Origin: Apis mellifera
Taxonomy: Eukaryota > Arthropoda > Insecta > Hymenoptera > Apidae
Assembly: GCF_003254395.2 (NCBI RefSeq)
Contig: NC_037649.1
Span: 4,931,032 to 4,995,031, forward strand
Direction: 5' to 3'
Length of the DNA stretch: 64,000 nucleotides
The notes beneath the pieces were generated by a model. The model searched no databases. It saw nothing but the letters and a program-made list of their open reading frames with translations, and had not been told where the DNA came from. Position numbers and translations under genes: made by a program. Shown here in pieces: positions 38,601 to 51,725 of this stretch (position 1 is its first letter; each line of letters starts with the position of its first letter).

Positions 38601-41200
38601 GCGTCCAAAAGTGGGACGGCTACGTTGTTCTAAAACAAGCATGGCACAGAGTTACAAGCTCCTTCTCGATATTCACGGCTCCGAGTGCCGATGCGTCGTA
38701 TTATGATGTCGAAATGGTAAATAAAGTGGGACGCTCGAACCGTGTCAAAAAATTACGACGCGAGACGAAACGATTACACGAAGAGAATTGCAAACGCTTT
38801 GCTTATTTGCATACACTGCCGCGCGCGGATGAAATATTCCACTGCCGGAGGAGGAGACGTAAAAACCGGAGAAAAATTGTCGTCGAGCCGCTTTTCGCGA
38901 TTCGACCCCGCGATAAAACCCGGCCCGGACCCCCGCCGAATTAACAGGAACACCGTAGGCGTTCCCGATAATATAAAGAAACGACAAAAACCTTGGAAAT
39001 CGAAAAATTTAAAACGTAACTTAATCCGTGGGATAAACCGGCCGAATTTTACGCCGAGCTTGGCTCTCGTGATGTTCTTCGAGGGGGGAGGGGAGAGGAG
39101 ATATCATACGCGAATAAAGATAAAACTTCGAAATCGGAGGAACGTATCGGCGAAGAAATTGTTTAACCTTTTAATCAGGATCTTCGGGGTTATCGGAGAA
39201 ATTTTCGAAGTTGTTAAATAATTGAGAATCTCGAGAAGGATTTCCACAGGACTCTTAATGTTGATTCGAGGTTATCGAAGATCGATGAAATTTTAAAATT
39301 GCCATTATATACGTATAAGGTTATCGAAATTTGGAATGTATCAAAATTTCAATCATCGATCCTTGAATTCGTGAAATATTGGAGTAGATATTCGATGTTT
39401 TTGAAAATTAAATTATTAAATCAATATACAATTTTTATTTTAACAAATTTAATATGCATGGTGTGGTATATATTTCGAAAAATTCGATTTTAATTAAGTT
39501 TTACGTTTTATAGAACAATCTCTTTGAAAGAATGAGACCTTAAATCTTTCCATGTTTTAAATATGGAATTTTTACAACAAGATGATAGGGAATATTTTTT
39601 TAATTAGTTTTAAAGTTCCATAACGAATTTCATTGTACATTGTTGTTTACGCAAAATTTCAATGTAAAATAATTAATTAACATAGAAAATATAGATACAC
39701 GTTACAATATTTGATAACAGTTAATAAAAAAAGATTTCGTTCGAATTTTCCTCGATTGTCGTAAGCGTGAAACTGTAGAAGAGATTTTCGCAACTGGCTG
39801 TACCGTACGTTTCACACTTTGTTACTTATTTAGCATACGATTTAAGATAATCTAGCAACAGAATTTCCTTAATAAAAGTCATTCGGTTCTTAATCGAGCG
39901 ATCGTACGGGCGATTAATCCAAGGCCAAACGGGTGATTCAACGATGAAATTATATTTGAAGCGTGTTACGCGTAGCGCGCCACACAGGTGCAATGGTATT
40001 TAATTTTAGCACAGTAGGCGTTATCCTTGACTAGCTTCGCATGCCGGTTGAAAGGTGTGTCTACACACAGGTTTCGCGGCTGATAGTTAAACGTATTCCA
40101 AACATTCCACCGTGTCTCATTAAATCGTTTGATGGCCTATAATGGGGAAGACGATCTCCAAGTGGCAAACACGTTTCGAGAGATTTGTGTTATGTAGCCT
40201 CGATTATTGTAACGCAATTATCTCGTTTGACAAATTTGATGAACGAAAAGGATGACGAGCTGATTGAAATTTAAATTTTGTTCCATGTTCAAAGACGGGG
40301 AGGAAAATGATCCGTGAAGTTTTCAAGTTGTCAAATTTTATTTTGGGACAATTGTCTATCTATCGAGTTTCAAAAGATCCTTTTTCTTCTGGAAATCGTT
40401 CGATTACATCACGAGTTTTTTGTACGTTCATCATACGTTCAAAGGATCTCTGAAAAGATTCTAACTAAGGTGGCAATTTGAAAGGCGCAATTTGTTCGAG
40501 AGAAAACGATAAATCGGACGGCTAGTTCTATTAATTATCCTAACAACAATAAACGTCGTAATTTAAGAGCGTTCGAAGACTGACAGCCGCTAATTCTGGT
40601 TTTAAAATTTTGCTCATCGTCAATAGACGAGAGAACTCCGGTCGGAATACAATCAGATGGAGATACAAATCTATTACAAACGAGAGATTACAATCTACGT
40701 TTATGTATTATGGCTACTATTGATCTTTCACAGACAAAAGAAACAAAGGAATTATAAGAAGGGAATCTTATTAAGAATTGGAATAATTCCAGGAAAAATG
40801 AGTAATAAGTTTCTAAAAACTTGAATACTTTCGAGAATCTTGATCTATAATTAATAACGTATTATCAAAATGACAAATGTATACGATCAATGCATGATAT
40901 TTATAGAAAAATACAATAAATCGAATGTTTGAAAAGCAAGAAGAAATAATGAACTAGTTAACGGTCTCGTGGCGCTAGTATCGCCCCCTTAGTAAAGTAA
41001 TTAATAAAATAATTATTATCCTTCTGAAGAAGCATATATAAATTTCAATTTCCTCAACGAAATTTGCATCACAACACCATCAATATCAAAAAATCTCACC
41101 TCGATCGAAAGTTAACCTCGTCCACAACTTTCAGATTTATCTTTTACACGCATTTCTGAAACCATTCATCATCCGTAAGTTTTATTCTTAACGATCTCGT
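38601..41200. other. Non-coding stretch with a CpG-rich and a mid-GC block
   Basis: CpG-rich at 38,620-39,100, where the longest single frame of the window lies: 159 codons from a GTG at 38,742, 130 from the first ATG at 38,829. It is Lys/Arg/Asn-rich without a domain and overlaps an open minus frame. A mid-GC block at 39,760-40,240 has high sequence complexity (CGATTAATCCAAGG, ACACAGGTGCAATGG) and looks like a candidate enhancer, by inference only. The rest is AT-rich. Confidence 0.35.
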
Positions 41201-44200
41201 TTACCTCGGCAAACAAACCCATTCTTCCGCGGGGTATCAGAAGCCGGAAACTTTCAAGACTCATTCAATTCGCATGATCCATAACCCACGGGGAACAATA
41301 AATTCAAAGATTTATTCAAATTCACAGCCGACACGATTAAATTACACGGGCAAACGGCGGCGGCACGGTTTATCGCGTGGCATCGCGATTTCTACAATGG
41401 CCACCCTTATATTAGGAAAGTTGCCTCCAATCTTTTTCCCCCGTGTTTTAACGCGTATGCAATGTAACGCGTGCAAGCGTTGTGGGGGGAGGGACGAGGA
41501 GGGTCACTCGCGACCCGAGCGTAACTCGTCCGTTGTAAAACGGTGCATTAGTGAAAGTGGCGCGGCCGATTACACAGATAACAACGAGCGACGTATCTAA
41601 GCGATGCTTTATTGGCGCGATACCCTTTCTCGATACTTTCCTCTTGTTCCCGGCTGACCTTCCACCGGCCATTTTTCTTCTCCATCGGAGACCATCGTCG
41701 ATCACGTGTGGGACACGTGTGAGCCCCATTGTTTCGATGAAACTAAATGGTAAACTCTTCCCCCCCCCCCTGTCTTTCGAAAATTAAGCTTTGGTTATTA
41801 ATGAATCGAAATTATAGGGAAATTCGAAATTGATTTGTGAAATACAATTCTTTTTTTAAAATCTTATATTTGGAGTTTAATTATATACATATATGGGTAT
41901 TTAACAATGATTATTCTGTGAAGACAGGGTAATGAAAGTTTGTATTTCATAGTATATTATACTTTCATAGTCGCAAAATGAATCTTTTCTTTAAGTAATT
42001 CAATTCTTCGTGTCATTCTATGCAAAAGAGATATTCATTTCTACAGAAGATCTACAATAAAACGTTTCACTATTGTATTATTAAATTCTTCTTTCTTCCG
42101 CTCCTTCCATCTCGTTTCATCTTCATGAATAAACTAACTTAAACCAACATCTTTCGATCTTTGAGAATCAATTCTCTTAAGATTATTCCACGTACGAATA
42201 CATCAAGCGTCTGTATATAAATTCGTTTAATAATATACAAAAGCTTGTTTCAGCATGCAAATATTATCTCACTACTCAAATTGGCAATTCTCTTGGCGCG
42301 AGAAACATTGGACACTGGTTCCAGCATCCAATGATACATCGCGCGTACGAAAGAAAAATGGCGGCCCCCTTGGCGCACGATTCGTTAGAAGAAGCGGAGA
42401 TAAACGACGTTGCACAGTGAAAGTAATTACGTAAATGCAGCCAATGCTGTCGACGACCGAAAACCGAAAAAATCCGTGTTACGATCAATCCCGGATTCGA
42501 ATCGTCATTGAGGGTGGAATTTTCGATGGAAGCTCGCATAGAAGAGGAAAGCTTTGGAAAATGATTCAGACTTCAGCCCGATCGTTTCCACGGCTCGTGG
42601 CGAGTTTCCTATTAGCGGCGCTGGACCTTTCACCGCCACTTCGTTTTTCTCTTTCGCATGAAATTGTTACATCGCGTCTCTTATCTGGGTCTCAGAGCCC
42701 GGTTGCCGGGTTTCACCGCCTTGGAAAGGTCGCATCGTCTCGATAAGCAATGGTGGTAATTAGTGATGGGGCCAGCCGGGTATCGAATAACCAAGTTTCA
42801 TTTCGAAAAGAAGAAACGATATTTTCTAATGGATCATTCGAAGAAGATATCTCCAATTATTTTCTTAAAAGAAAGTAATATTTTTAATTATATATAGAGA
42901 TAAGAAATTATATTTCATAACATATTATTCATTCTGCACAGTTTTATATACAATTAAGAATATTCTATCTATTAGCATATTATTTTTTTGTGTTAACGAG
43001 TAATAAGTTCAGTTGTGAATAGAAAAAATAAAATTGTAGGAATTCTATAATCTTATTCTTCTTAGAAGAATTTAATCAAATTATTTTTCTAAGGATTATT
43101 TAGAAGGAAAATTTTCCAAATTGATTGAACCAATCTCGAATATTTATTAGTGATAATATAAAAATCAAAGTTTTTCGTATTTTTGGATTTATGATATTTC
43201 GATGGTAATTTCCCGAGGGACAAGGAGGAAGGGGAATCAAGGAAGGGCAAAGTTTTCAAGTTTTCAAGAATTTTAAAGGACTGGAGGAGCTTAGAAAGTG
43301 GTGTTGTTCTCGAGATGAAAATGGATTCGATTCGAGATGGACGTTAATAATTCGACGACTTTCGCGCTCGAGAGCGGAATAGAAGTTGGTTGCACTTAGG
43401 GAACTGTGAATTTCACGGTAATTCGTTCACCGGCTGAAAGATTCTCACGTAGCCGGGGAGCTTAATAGATGTCGAATCGTCTGACGAGATGAATTCTGTT
43501 CTCGCGTGGTGAAAATTTGTCGGTGGAAAGATGTTGTAAAAAAGGGGGATGCAATTTCTCTTTTTCGTCCATGAGACGAACGAAAACAAGCATAGGAAAT
43601 TTCAGTTAAATTATTCTGTTGAATAATTATTTGTAAAATGGAGAGATATTGTTTAATTTTAAAATCCAAATTTTTTTAATCTTGACACGTAGAATTTTTA
43701 GTTTTCTTTTTTATTCTTAAAACTAAATTAAAACAATTATATCTGTTGTATCGGTAAAAATTATTTTAAAACTTGATTGTCAAAATTAATTAATAATGAA
43801 CCTCTTTCTGTTAAAAATTAATCATAGACAGCAATTCGAACATGATATATTTAATGAAGACTAATGATCCGAGTATAATCAATCTATGTCACAGATTAAA
43901 ATTGACTTTAACTAGAATTGATATTTCACTTAAGTAACATACGTTAAAATGATAAATAATTTTCATTCAATAAATTCAATACAACAAAATACAACTTAGT
44001 GTAACATTTAAGAGTTTGATCTTTAAAAAGGTTGAAACAATTTCATATTTTTTATATTATTTTTTATCGAAGAATGAAAATATTGTTGGAGAAATTAATT
44101 TTATTATCGAGATAGAAATATAATTAATTATCTATTTATTATTAGGCCAAAAGATTTTAATTATAAATTGTAAAAAATAAGATTCTGATCTTTTGAAAAT

Positions 44201-45800
44201 ATTAATCTCCAATAATTACATTATTTTAATGTGAAAGTGGAAATATAAATTTCCATACATTATTGAATCGTATTAAAACGATATTATTTATTTTATGTAT
44301 CAAATTGAAATGAATTATGAGAATAAGAAAAATTTTTGAATTAAAAATTACTCAACGATCGTGCGTCTCTTGTTTTTTTTTTCATCTTTTAATCGTTGCG
44401 GGTTAACTTCTAAGAACTGTAGGACAATTGTTGGAAGAGAAAGTAATACTTTCATCCACGTGGATACACCCACAACAACATAAATCTGCCAATCATCTGT
44501 AATTTATATCTATCGCACGAAAAATTATTAAAAATTGTTAACGAATAAAACCGAATTCAGAATCAGTTCAAATATTGCCCATAAATATATAAATTGGTTA
44601 CAAATTTTTTGTGTTGAAATTCAATTTTAGAACGCGATTTATTAATTAAATCTGTCTCTTTTAACCAACAATTCTTGGGTATTTATTAATTTATCGACAT
44701 CGATAATAACGGATGAGAAATAATTTTCTGTCTAACAGGAATGCATTGTTCGTTGAATAGGAAACGCAGCACTCGGTAACAAAGTTCTCGATACTAAATC
44801 TTACTTCCGGTATTATTCCTTGGAAAGTTATTATTAACATTCTCGAACGATAATTATTGAATATTATTCTTCGTTTATTATTAAGTTGTTTCTGTGAATT
44901 CTCAAGTATCTGAAAGTTTAACTTAAATTACAAATATTTGAATTTTTAACTTCCCGAAGAGTTTAAAATATTTACATTTCCTTTCTTCCAGCAATATCAA
45001 ATAATAGCAGAAAAATTGCAACAATTCTACAATTCTTACAGAATTTTTCCTACTAGAATTATCTCGAAAATAAAATTTAAGAGTCTGTCTTAATAAAACA
45101 ATATCAGATAAATTGCCAAATATAACTCTACTAATCCTAGAAATTATTTTCAAACGTCGAAATTAATTTCTAAAAAAATAATTATAACTCAAATAGCACT
45201 TTGAAATAAAGATTCTTCGATTCATATTCTTGACTAACTAAATTAACTAAATTTTTAGAAGTCTGCATTTTCAGAAAAGATAATTCCCAATTCAAAATTC
45301 ATATTGGAAAACCAATTTCTGACGATTGTATCACTGAAGTGGAGCGAAGAAGTCGTCCCGTGTACGAAAAAGAAAAAAAAAAAAAAAAGAAAAGGAAAAG
45401 AAATGGATTCTCGTGACACTGATATCCATTCCGGAAGGCAGGCCAACCGGTCGCCTCCGAGATTAATCGCCGACATTAGCGGGATTTATCGGGCGTGCAT
45501 CGTTTAGTACTGTAGCCCCAAGGCCCCAAGGCAGCGCGCTCTATCGTCTCGTTGCTCAAAAAGACGTTTCAAACCGTTTCCACGGTTCTTGGCTCGCGAT
45601 GAAATCCGGCCCATTCTTCGGCCACGCGAGATCTCACGGTCTTGGACGTCTCCCGATGTGACATCCCGATGAACCTTCGCGCCACATGGGAACACCGTGG
45701 AAATTTCGTGTTGCACGTTTCTATCTTGGCTACAGGCCCTTTCAAAAATCGAGCCGAATCGAACTCGAGATCGAACGATGGATAGCAAAAGGGACGATTT
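41201..45800. other. CpG-rich blocks separated by a long AT-rich stretch
   Basis: CpG-rich at 41,220-41,760, 42,280-42,780 and 45,340-45,790; AT-rich at 41,800-42,240 and 43,570-45,260. Poly-C of ten bases sits at 41,761-41,770. Frames in the CpG-rich parts overlap on both strands and carry no motif. No tRNA or other RNA gene recognised. Confidence 0.35.
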
Positions 45801-45807
45801 TTAATAA

Positions 45808-46225
45808 AATAAATTATCAAGAAAGAGATCAAATCGAATATTTTTCTTCTATTTACTTATCTTATCAATTTTCTGACTACATAGACAATAAATAAATGGA
45901 ACGAATGATGGTGGATGAATGAATCGTTAATAAATAAGTTATTGCATGGGTTGGAAATCTTTAACTCGTCAAAAGTAATTTTTCGACTCTAATAATTTTA
46001 ATTTCAATTTTTTTTTTTTTAATAAATTATCAAGAAAGAGATCAAATCGAATATTTCTCTTCTATTCATTCTCTTATCAATTTTCTGACTATATAGATAA
46101 TAAATAAATAGAACGAATGATGGTGGATGAATGAATCTTTAATAAATAAATTATTGCATAGATTGGAAATCTTTAACTCGTCAAAAGTAATTTTTCGACT
46201 CTAATTTTAATTTCAATTAATTTTA
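45808..46225. repeat. Tandem duplication, 2 copies of about 213 bp
   Basis: The string AAATTATCAAGAAAGAGATC starts at 45,811 and again at 46,024. Both copies continue with GAACGAATGATGGTGGATGA and end TCGTCAAAAGTAATTTTTCG. They differ by a few substitutions, so the duplication is recent. Confidence 0.95.
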
Positions 46226-46841
46226 CAAGTTGGAGTGAGTCTCAAGCGTATAAGTTACAAAAGGAAAAACAAGAGGATATAAATCAGAAATTCAGATATA
46301 CTTTCAGAATCCAGTTTCAGAATTAAATGAATGCGAATTAAACGAGGAGAATGAACGAGGTAACGAGGTCCTCTTTCCTTTTGTTCTTGCCTAATTGCAT
46401 ACACTGATGTTTCATCTTAAAATCAGTTGGTATATATATATATATACATTTGTATCGTTCTGTGGAAGAAATATATACACAGGATATATCCAGCGCGTGT
46501 ATCCTGTGTACAAACAGAGAGTTTCATTAAACGTGTCCCGACTCCACACCAGTTTGAATGCCACATTGTTTCGTAGGTAGGCCCCCTTACTTATTCTGAA
46601 TTAAACGGGGAACTCGGTGTGACTCAGTCTGAGAAAGAACAGATTTATCTGCGCGCCAGAGAATGCACCACTCACTGCGGCAATCTCACCATCATCCCCC
46701 ATTCACGATTTCCCCCGATAAGAACATTCACACCGAGCGCGCGTGTGTATACCGCGCTCTTCAAGAATCCTGTTCCCCGAAATGCGTATCTTCTTCTTCT
46801 TCGCCTATCCCAACCAACAACACTCATCCAATCCTTTAAAA
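46226..46841. other. Non-coding gap between two repeat arrays
   Basis: Contains a (TA)n run at about 46,433-46,446 and a mid-GC patch at 46,560-46,790. A 98-codon frame at 46,619 runs into the following repeat and has no known motif. Confidence 0.35.
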
Positions 46842-47368
46842 CCTTCCTGATGAAGCAATTATTATATCTATTGTTGAATAATAGAAAATGGACAAAATTT
46901 GAAAAGTTAATTTGAGCTAATTTGAAAGTTTTAATTATCGAAAAAAATTATGAAGATATTCCTATTGTTTAATAATTGCATTGGAAATTGTTTGTTACGA
47001 ATCTTATTTTAATAATTCGAATTTAATTCATAAATGTGACGATTGCCTTCCTGACGAAGCAATTATTATATCATTGTTGAATAATAGAAAATGGACAAAA
47101 TTTGAAAAGGAGTTAATTTGAGCTAATTTGATACTCCTATCATTTAATAATTGCATTGGAAATTGAATTTTATTTTGATAATTCGAATTTAATTCATAAA
47201 TGTGACGATTGCCTTCCTGACGAAGCAATTATTATATCATTGTTGAATAATAGAAAATGGACAAAATTTGAAAAGGAATTAATTTGAGCTAATTTGATAC
47301 TCCTATCATTTAATAATTGCATTGGAAATTGAATTTTATTTTGATAATTCGAATTTAATTCATAAATG
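46842..47368. repeat. Tandem repeat, 3 copies of about 166-204 bp
   Basis: GAAGCAATTATTATAT starts at 46,852, 47,056 and 47,222. Units share TTGTTGAATAATAGAAAATG, GAGCTAATTTGA and end with TTCGAATTTAATTCATAAAT. Copies 2 and 3 are nearly identical (166-base period); copy 1 is longer and more diverged. Confidence 0.94.
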
Positions 47369-47813
47369 TGCCAAATCCAGGATCAACGAACTCGGCGGAC
47401 GATCTTTTTAATCTTTTTTTTTTTTTTTTCTTAACTGCGGCGGAAGACGATTTTACACGGTGCACGAGGGCGGAACTCGGCTCGTTTCCTGGGGACGAAT
47501 TAACTCGAAGACACGAACGGAGGCGTAAAAAAATTTTAGGCAACCCGCGTGCGTTGCGTGAGCGTGGTTGGGAGAGGCAGGTAAGCGGAGAACCACCTGT
47601 AGATTATAAACCGGATAAGGCAGCCTCGCTCCTCGGTCATAATAAGGGTGGTGATATCACGCTACGTTGAATACGTTTGAAACTTCCGCCGCGTCTATTT
47701 CCCACAGGCAACGCCATCTAATAACTCTAATTGTCCGCTGGGATGCGCCAAACGGTTAAAGAAAAAGAAGGGCATTGGTATGATAATTTCCATCGAATTG
47801 GGACAATCTTGAT
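47369..47813. other. CpG-rich patch between two repeat arrays
   Basis: CpG-rich at about 47,380-47,760, with a poly-T run at 47,413-47,429. Frames on both strands overlap (47,368 + and 47,355 -) and resemble nothing known. Confidence 0.35.
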
Positions 47814-48352
47814 TATATTTATTTATAACTTTAAGTTTCATTCAAAATCTCCCTCATAAGTAAATATTTCTTCCAGCCTAACAACTTCTTTCTATTTTCA
47901 TTACACGATGTAACCTTTGATTCAAAATATCGTATAATATCGTAAATATTGTATTTATTTATAATTTTAAATTTCATTCTTCATTCAAAATCTCCCTCAT
48001 AAGTAAATATTTCTTTCATCTTCCTGATTTCTTCTTTCTATTTTTATTACACGATGTAACCTTTGATTCAAAATATCGTATAATATCGTAAATATTGTAT
48101 TTATTTATAATTTTAAATTTTATTAAAATCTTCCTCGTAAGTAAATATTTCTTCCAGCCTGACAACTTCTTCTTTCTATTCTTATTACACGATGTAACTT
48201 TTGATTCAAAATATAATAATATAATATCGTAAATATCGTATTTATTTATAATTTTAAATTTCATTAAAATCTCCCTCATATTTCTTCCAGCCAGACAACT
48301 TCTTTCTCTTCTTATTACACGATGTAACCTTTGATTCAAAATATCGTATATA
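47814..48352. repeat. Tandem repeat, 4 copies of about 131-147 bp
   Basis: ACACGATGTAAC starts at 47,902, 48,049, 48,187 and 48,318. Each unit has TTGATTCAAAATAT, ATTTATTTATAATTTTAAAT and a pyrimidine-rich TTCTTCCAGCC segment. The period shortens from left to right through small deletions. Confidence 0.94.
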
Positions 48353-50874
48353 TTTTGTATATTCCACGCAAATATCTCGACTTTTTCGAGAAAACTATAC
48401 CTTGTTGCCCCGAACGCTTCAATTATCCAACGGTTCGATCGATCCCTCCTCCTCCCCTCGAGTCAAGGTCGTCCGGGTTACGACGTGAGCTCCCTTCCGG
48501 TGCAGCCGCGGCGTGGAGAAAGCGGTGACGACGAATTAATTTGACAAGCAACGTGTAATTGCGAAAATAATGTTGATTTACGGCTCGAGTCGAGTCGAAA
48601 AAAAAAAAAGAAGAAGAAGAAAAAAGAAAAACTCGGTTATCGAGTCTTTCTTCCGTGGCCGATCGCCTTTCTCTGCAACAACTGTATGCTAATGATCAAG
48701 CGTGAAAAAGCAACCGTTAATGACACTAAACGCACGTCTTGATCCAGGGCCGTAATTGAACAGACCCGAGCTAAAACTCCTCTCAACTCTTTCTTGAGTT
48801 CTTTGTATTTTAACCAAATTTCATAGAAATTGTATTTCTCTTGATAGATCTTATCGAATAAAAATTGGCACAATTTTAATTTTAATACGCCTTTTTCAAT
48901 GAATTGTATTTACTTTTATGTATTTCTTTGAACATGATAATTCTATGGTATCTTTTTAAAGAAGTAATCTTTAGAATCTTTTTAAAGAATCTTTTTAAAA
49001 AAAAAGAAAGATACGTCAGAAGTAAGTTTTTATGTTTATTTGTGAATAAATAAAAATAATATATCGCGCTTAGGGCCTGGGAAAGCATATATGCGGCCTT
49101 GTCCCGCGTTCATCAAACGGTAATTGGAATCGGTTTTACCGACTGTTTTAGAAATCACCTTTGTCCCATTAAAGGAGTTGGAGCGATCCCCAACTCGAAG
49201 ACACGGGCCTTGATGAGCCTTCCAACTTTAACCCGTTCACCTCACAATTGGATAAAATGTCGCGTCGCTGTGCATGCATGCATGCATAGAAAGTTCCGCA
49301 AGGAACGCGGATGTCGTGCGAAAAACAACACAGATTATTAATTTCTGTCACGACGAGCATTTCTGTTCGGATGAAAAATCAACCGAAATGGAATTTCAAA
49401 ACGAGCAAACTCTTAGATAGTTTCTTTTTTTGGTGAGAGATCTTATCTCGAGTATCTCGAGTATATTTTTAACCTCGAAGATAAATGACGAGAGTCGCTC
49501 GCCAAAGCAGTGGAGATTTAATTCGATCTTAATAGATCGATACGAAGGATTCTTATTTTTTGGAACAATATTAAACACTTTCGTTATTTCTACATTTTAT
49601 AATCCTTCCAATAATTATATCTAACGGTGAATACATTTTTACATAGTATTCTTTTACATAATTCCAAATTTTTTTCATACGTATACTTTACATTTATCGA
49701 CAAGGAATTATTAAAATTTCATATGAATGGTAAATAATAAACACTTGTATCACATAATCAATGTGAATAGATATTTCTTATATAAAATTATCTTCCAAAT
49801 TAAAATTATCCATCCAACGAATGGATCCCCAATCCGATAGATAACGAAAACACCATTCAAAAACGCGTGAATTCAGCTTTATGAACGTAATTACGGACAA
49901 CCTTGGCATTGGTGTCCCTCCACCTCTCGTTCACCTCGCTTCCTCTTTCCGTGTGAACGAGTTCCATTCATTTACCTGGCCGGCGTTCCTCGAGCGTTAC
50001 GAAGAAATGCAGCGCAAATATCCCAGACTGGCCTCCCAGATTCCGAGATCGCCAGACGATACACTATCTTCTCTATAATTAAAAATGACTCGATTCCACG
50101 AATTTCCACCTTTCTTCTTCCTCTAATCTAAGTCACAGATTGTAACGTGACGTCACATATATATTTCTCTCTGCACAAAGAAATAGCTAAGAAATTTCCA
50201 TAGAAGCAGAATATCGCATTATTTGTTTAAAATCTAAGAACAATAATATGACATCACGTGCCAGATTTAAGAGATTTAGAGATTTGGAGAAGAAAATAAT
50301 AAGTATATCGAATAAGAAAAGTGTAACAGCTTCGAAAGTTTCTTCTTCGATTCCTCTTCGACGAATGTCACGCTATGTAAACTCATTAAACAGAGGTATT
50401 ACTGTTCAACAGAATCACTTAGACCCGTTATTATTTCCCTGGTGGCAGAAATTTATATATCAAAACGAATTAAATTTCGTTTTTAGGAAGGTTTTAAGAG
50501 GGATTTTGAGTTGATGAGAGGGGAAGGCAGAAACGATTACGATCGAATGTTACAAAGTCGCTTTACGAGCATCTCTTTTACGGCGCACGGTGCTTCAGCG
50601 AATGCGACAACTTCCAAGCTCCACCTTGAACTTCCTGCACGATGAGGTAACCGGCCCTGTCGTGTATCGTGGCGACGATCGTGGCAACTCGGTTCGAGCC
50701 GAGTTTCGTTCGTTACGCGATCGCGCCTGCGTGGGAATACGATCGTGATCGTTTCGATCGAACGACTTTGTTTTCGTTCCAATGAGGGACGGTCGAGTTT
50801 CGTGAACGGGGCCTGGCTTCGATTTCCGGGTAATTTGAATCCCGAATGTCGCTCGATCGTAGAATGTAGATTTT
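48353..50874. other. Non-coding DNA with CpG-rich islets and two small ORFs
   Basis: CpG-rich at 48,400-48,540 and 50,560-50,860. A purine run (A/AAG) at 48,598-48,632 and (TGCA)4 at 49,271-49,287. A 65-codon frame at 49,881-50,078 is compositionally unremarkable (contains FTWPAFLERYEEMQRKYPRL) and is listed separately as doubtful. The rest is AT-rich. Confidence 0.35.
49881..50078 (+). CDS. Doubtful 65-codon ORF
   Basis: Starts with ATG, reads MNVITDNLGIGVPPPLVHLA and later FTWPAFLERYEEMQRKYPRL, and ends in TAA. The amino-acid mix is less biased than that of neighbouring chance frames, which is the only reason to list it. No signal peptide, domain or splice site supports it, and no family is recognised. 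Confidence 0.15.
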   Translation: MNVITDNLGIGVPPPLVHLASSFRVNEFHSFTWPAFLERYEEMQRKYPRLASQIPRSPDDTLSSL

Positions 50875-51725
50875 GAATCATGTCTTTCGTGCGTATTCTT
50901 TTCGAATAGATTTTAAACAACATTTTATTGAGGAGGAAATTTATTGTAGACGAAATTGTTAATAAAAATATTGACGGTTCAAACGTAGAATTGTTATGGA
51001 ACAGGGAAATATTGAGTATTTAAAATTAGTTGATTGATATTATTTAAATTTGATAAAGTTTATAATATATTATAAAAGACGAAGTTGGAAAGCTAATGGA
51101 AAGACGATTCGTATGTAGATTGATTGTGAAATATGAAAGAATGTATTTATTGTAGATGAAATGTTAATAAAAATATCAACGATTCAAACGTAGAATTATA
51201 GAATAGAATAGAAATATTGAGTATTTGAAATTAGCTGAATGGTATTACTTAAATTTGACAAAGTTTATAACACGTTATAAGAGACAAAGTTGAATCACGT
51301 CTTTCGTGCGTATTCTTTTTGAATAGGTTTTAAACAATATTTTATTAAGGAGGAAATTTATTGTAGACGAAATGTTAATAAAAATATCGACGGTTCAAAC
51401 GTAAAATTGTTATGCAATAGAGAAGTATTGAGTATTTAAAATTAACTGATTGTTGCTTAAATTTGATAAAGTTTATAACACGTTATAAAAGTTTGAAAGC
51501 TAATGGAAAGACAACGATTTGTATGTAGATTCATTGTGAAATATGAAGAAATGTATTTATTGTAGATAAAATATTAATAAAAATATCAATGATTTAAACC
51601 TAGAATTGTTATGCAATAGAGAAGTATTGAGTATTTAAAATTAGCTGATTGTTGCTTAAATTTGATAAAGTTTATAACACGTTATAAGAGACGAAGTTGG
51701 AAAGCTAATGTGAAATATGGAGGAA
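50875..51725. repeat. Tandem repeat, 4 copies of about 200-211 bp
   Basis: The marker TTCAAACGTAGAATT or its variants starts at about 50,978, 51,183, 51,394 and 51,593. Units share AGTATTGAGTATTTAAAATTAG, TTGATAAAGTTTATAA and AAAGCTAATGGAAAGA. Some copies lack internal segments, so the array also suffered deletions. Confidence 0.92.

Noticed and set aside
38742..39221. Longest single frame of the window, 159 codons
   Set aside because: Starts at GTG (first ATG at 38,829), Lys/Arg/Asn-rich, no domain, overlaps an open minus frame; typical of stop-poor DNA.
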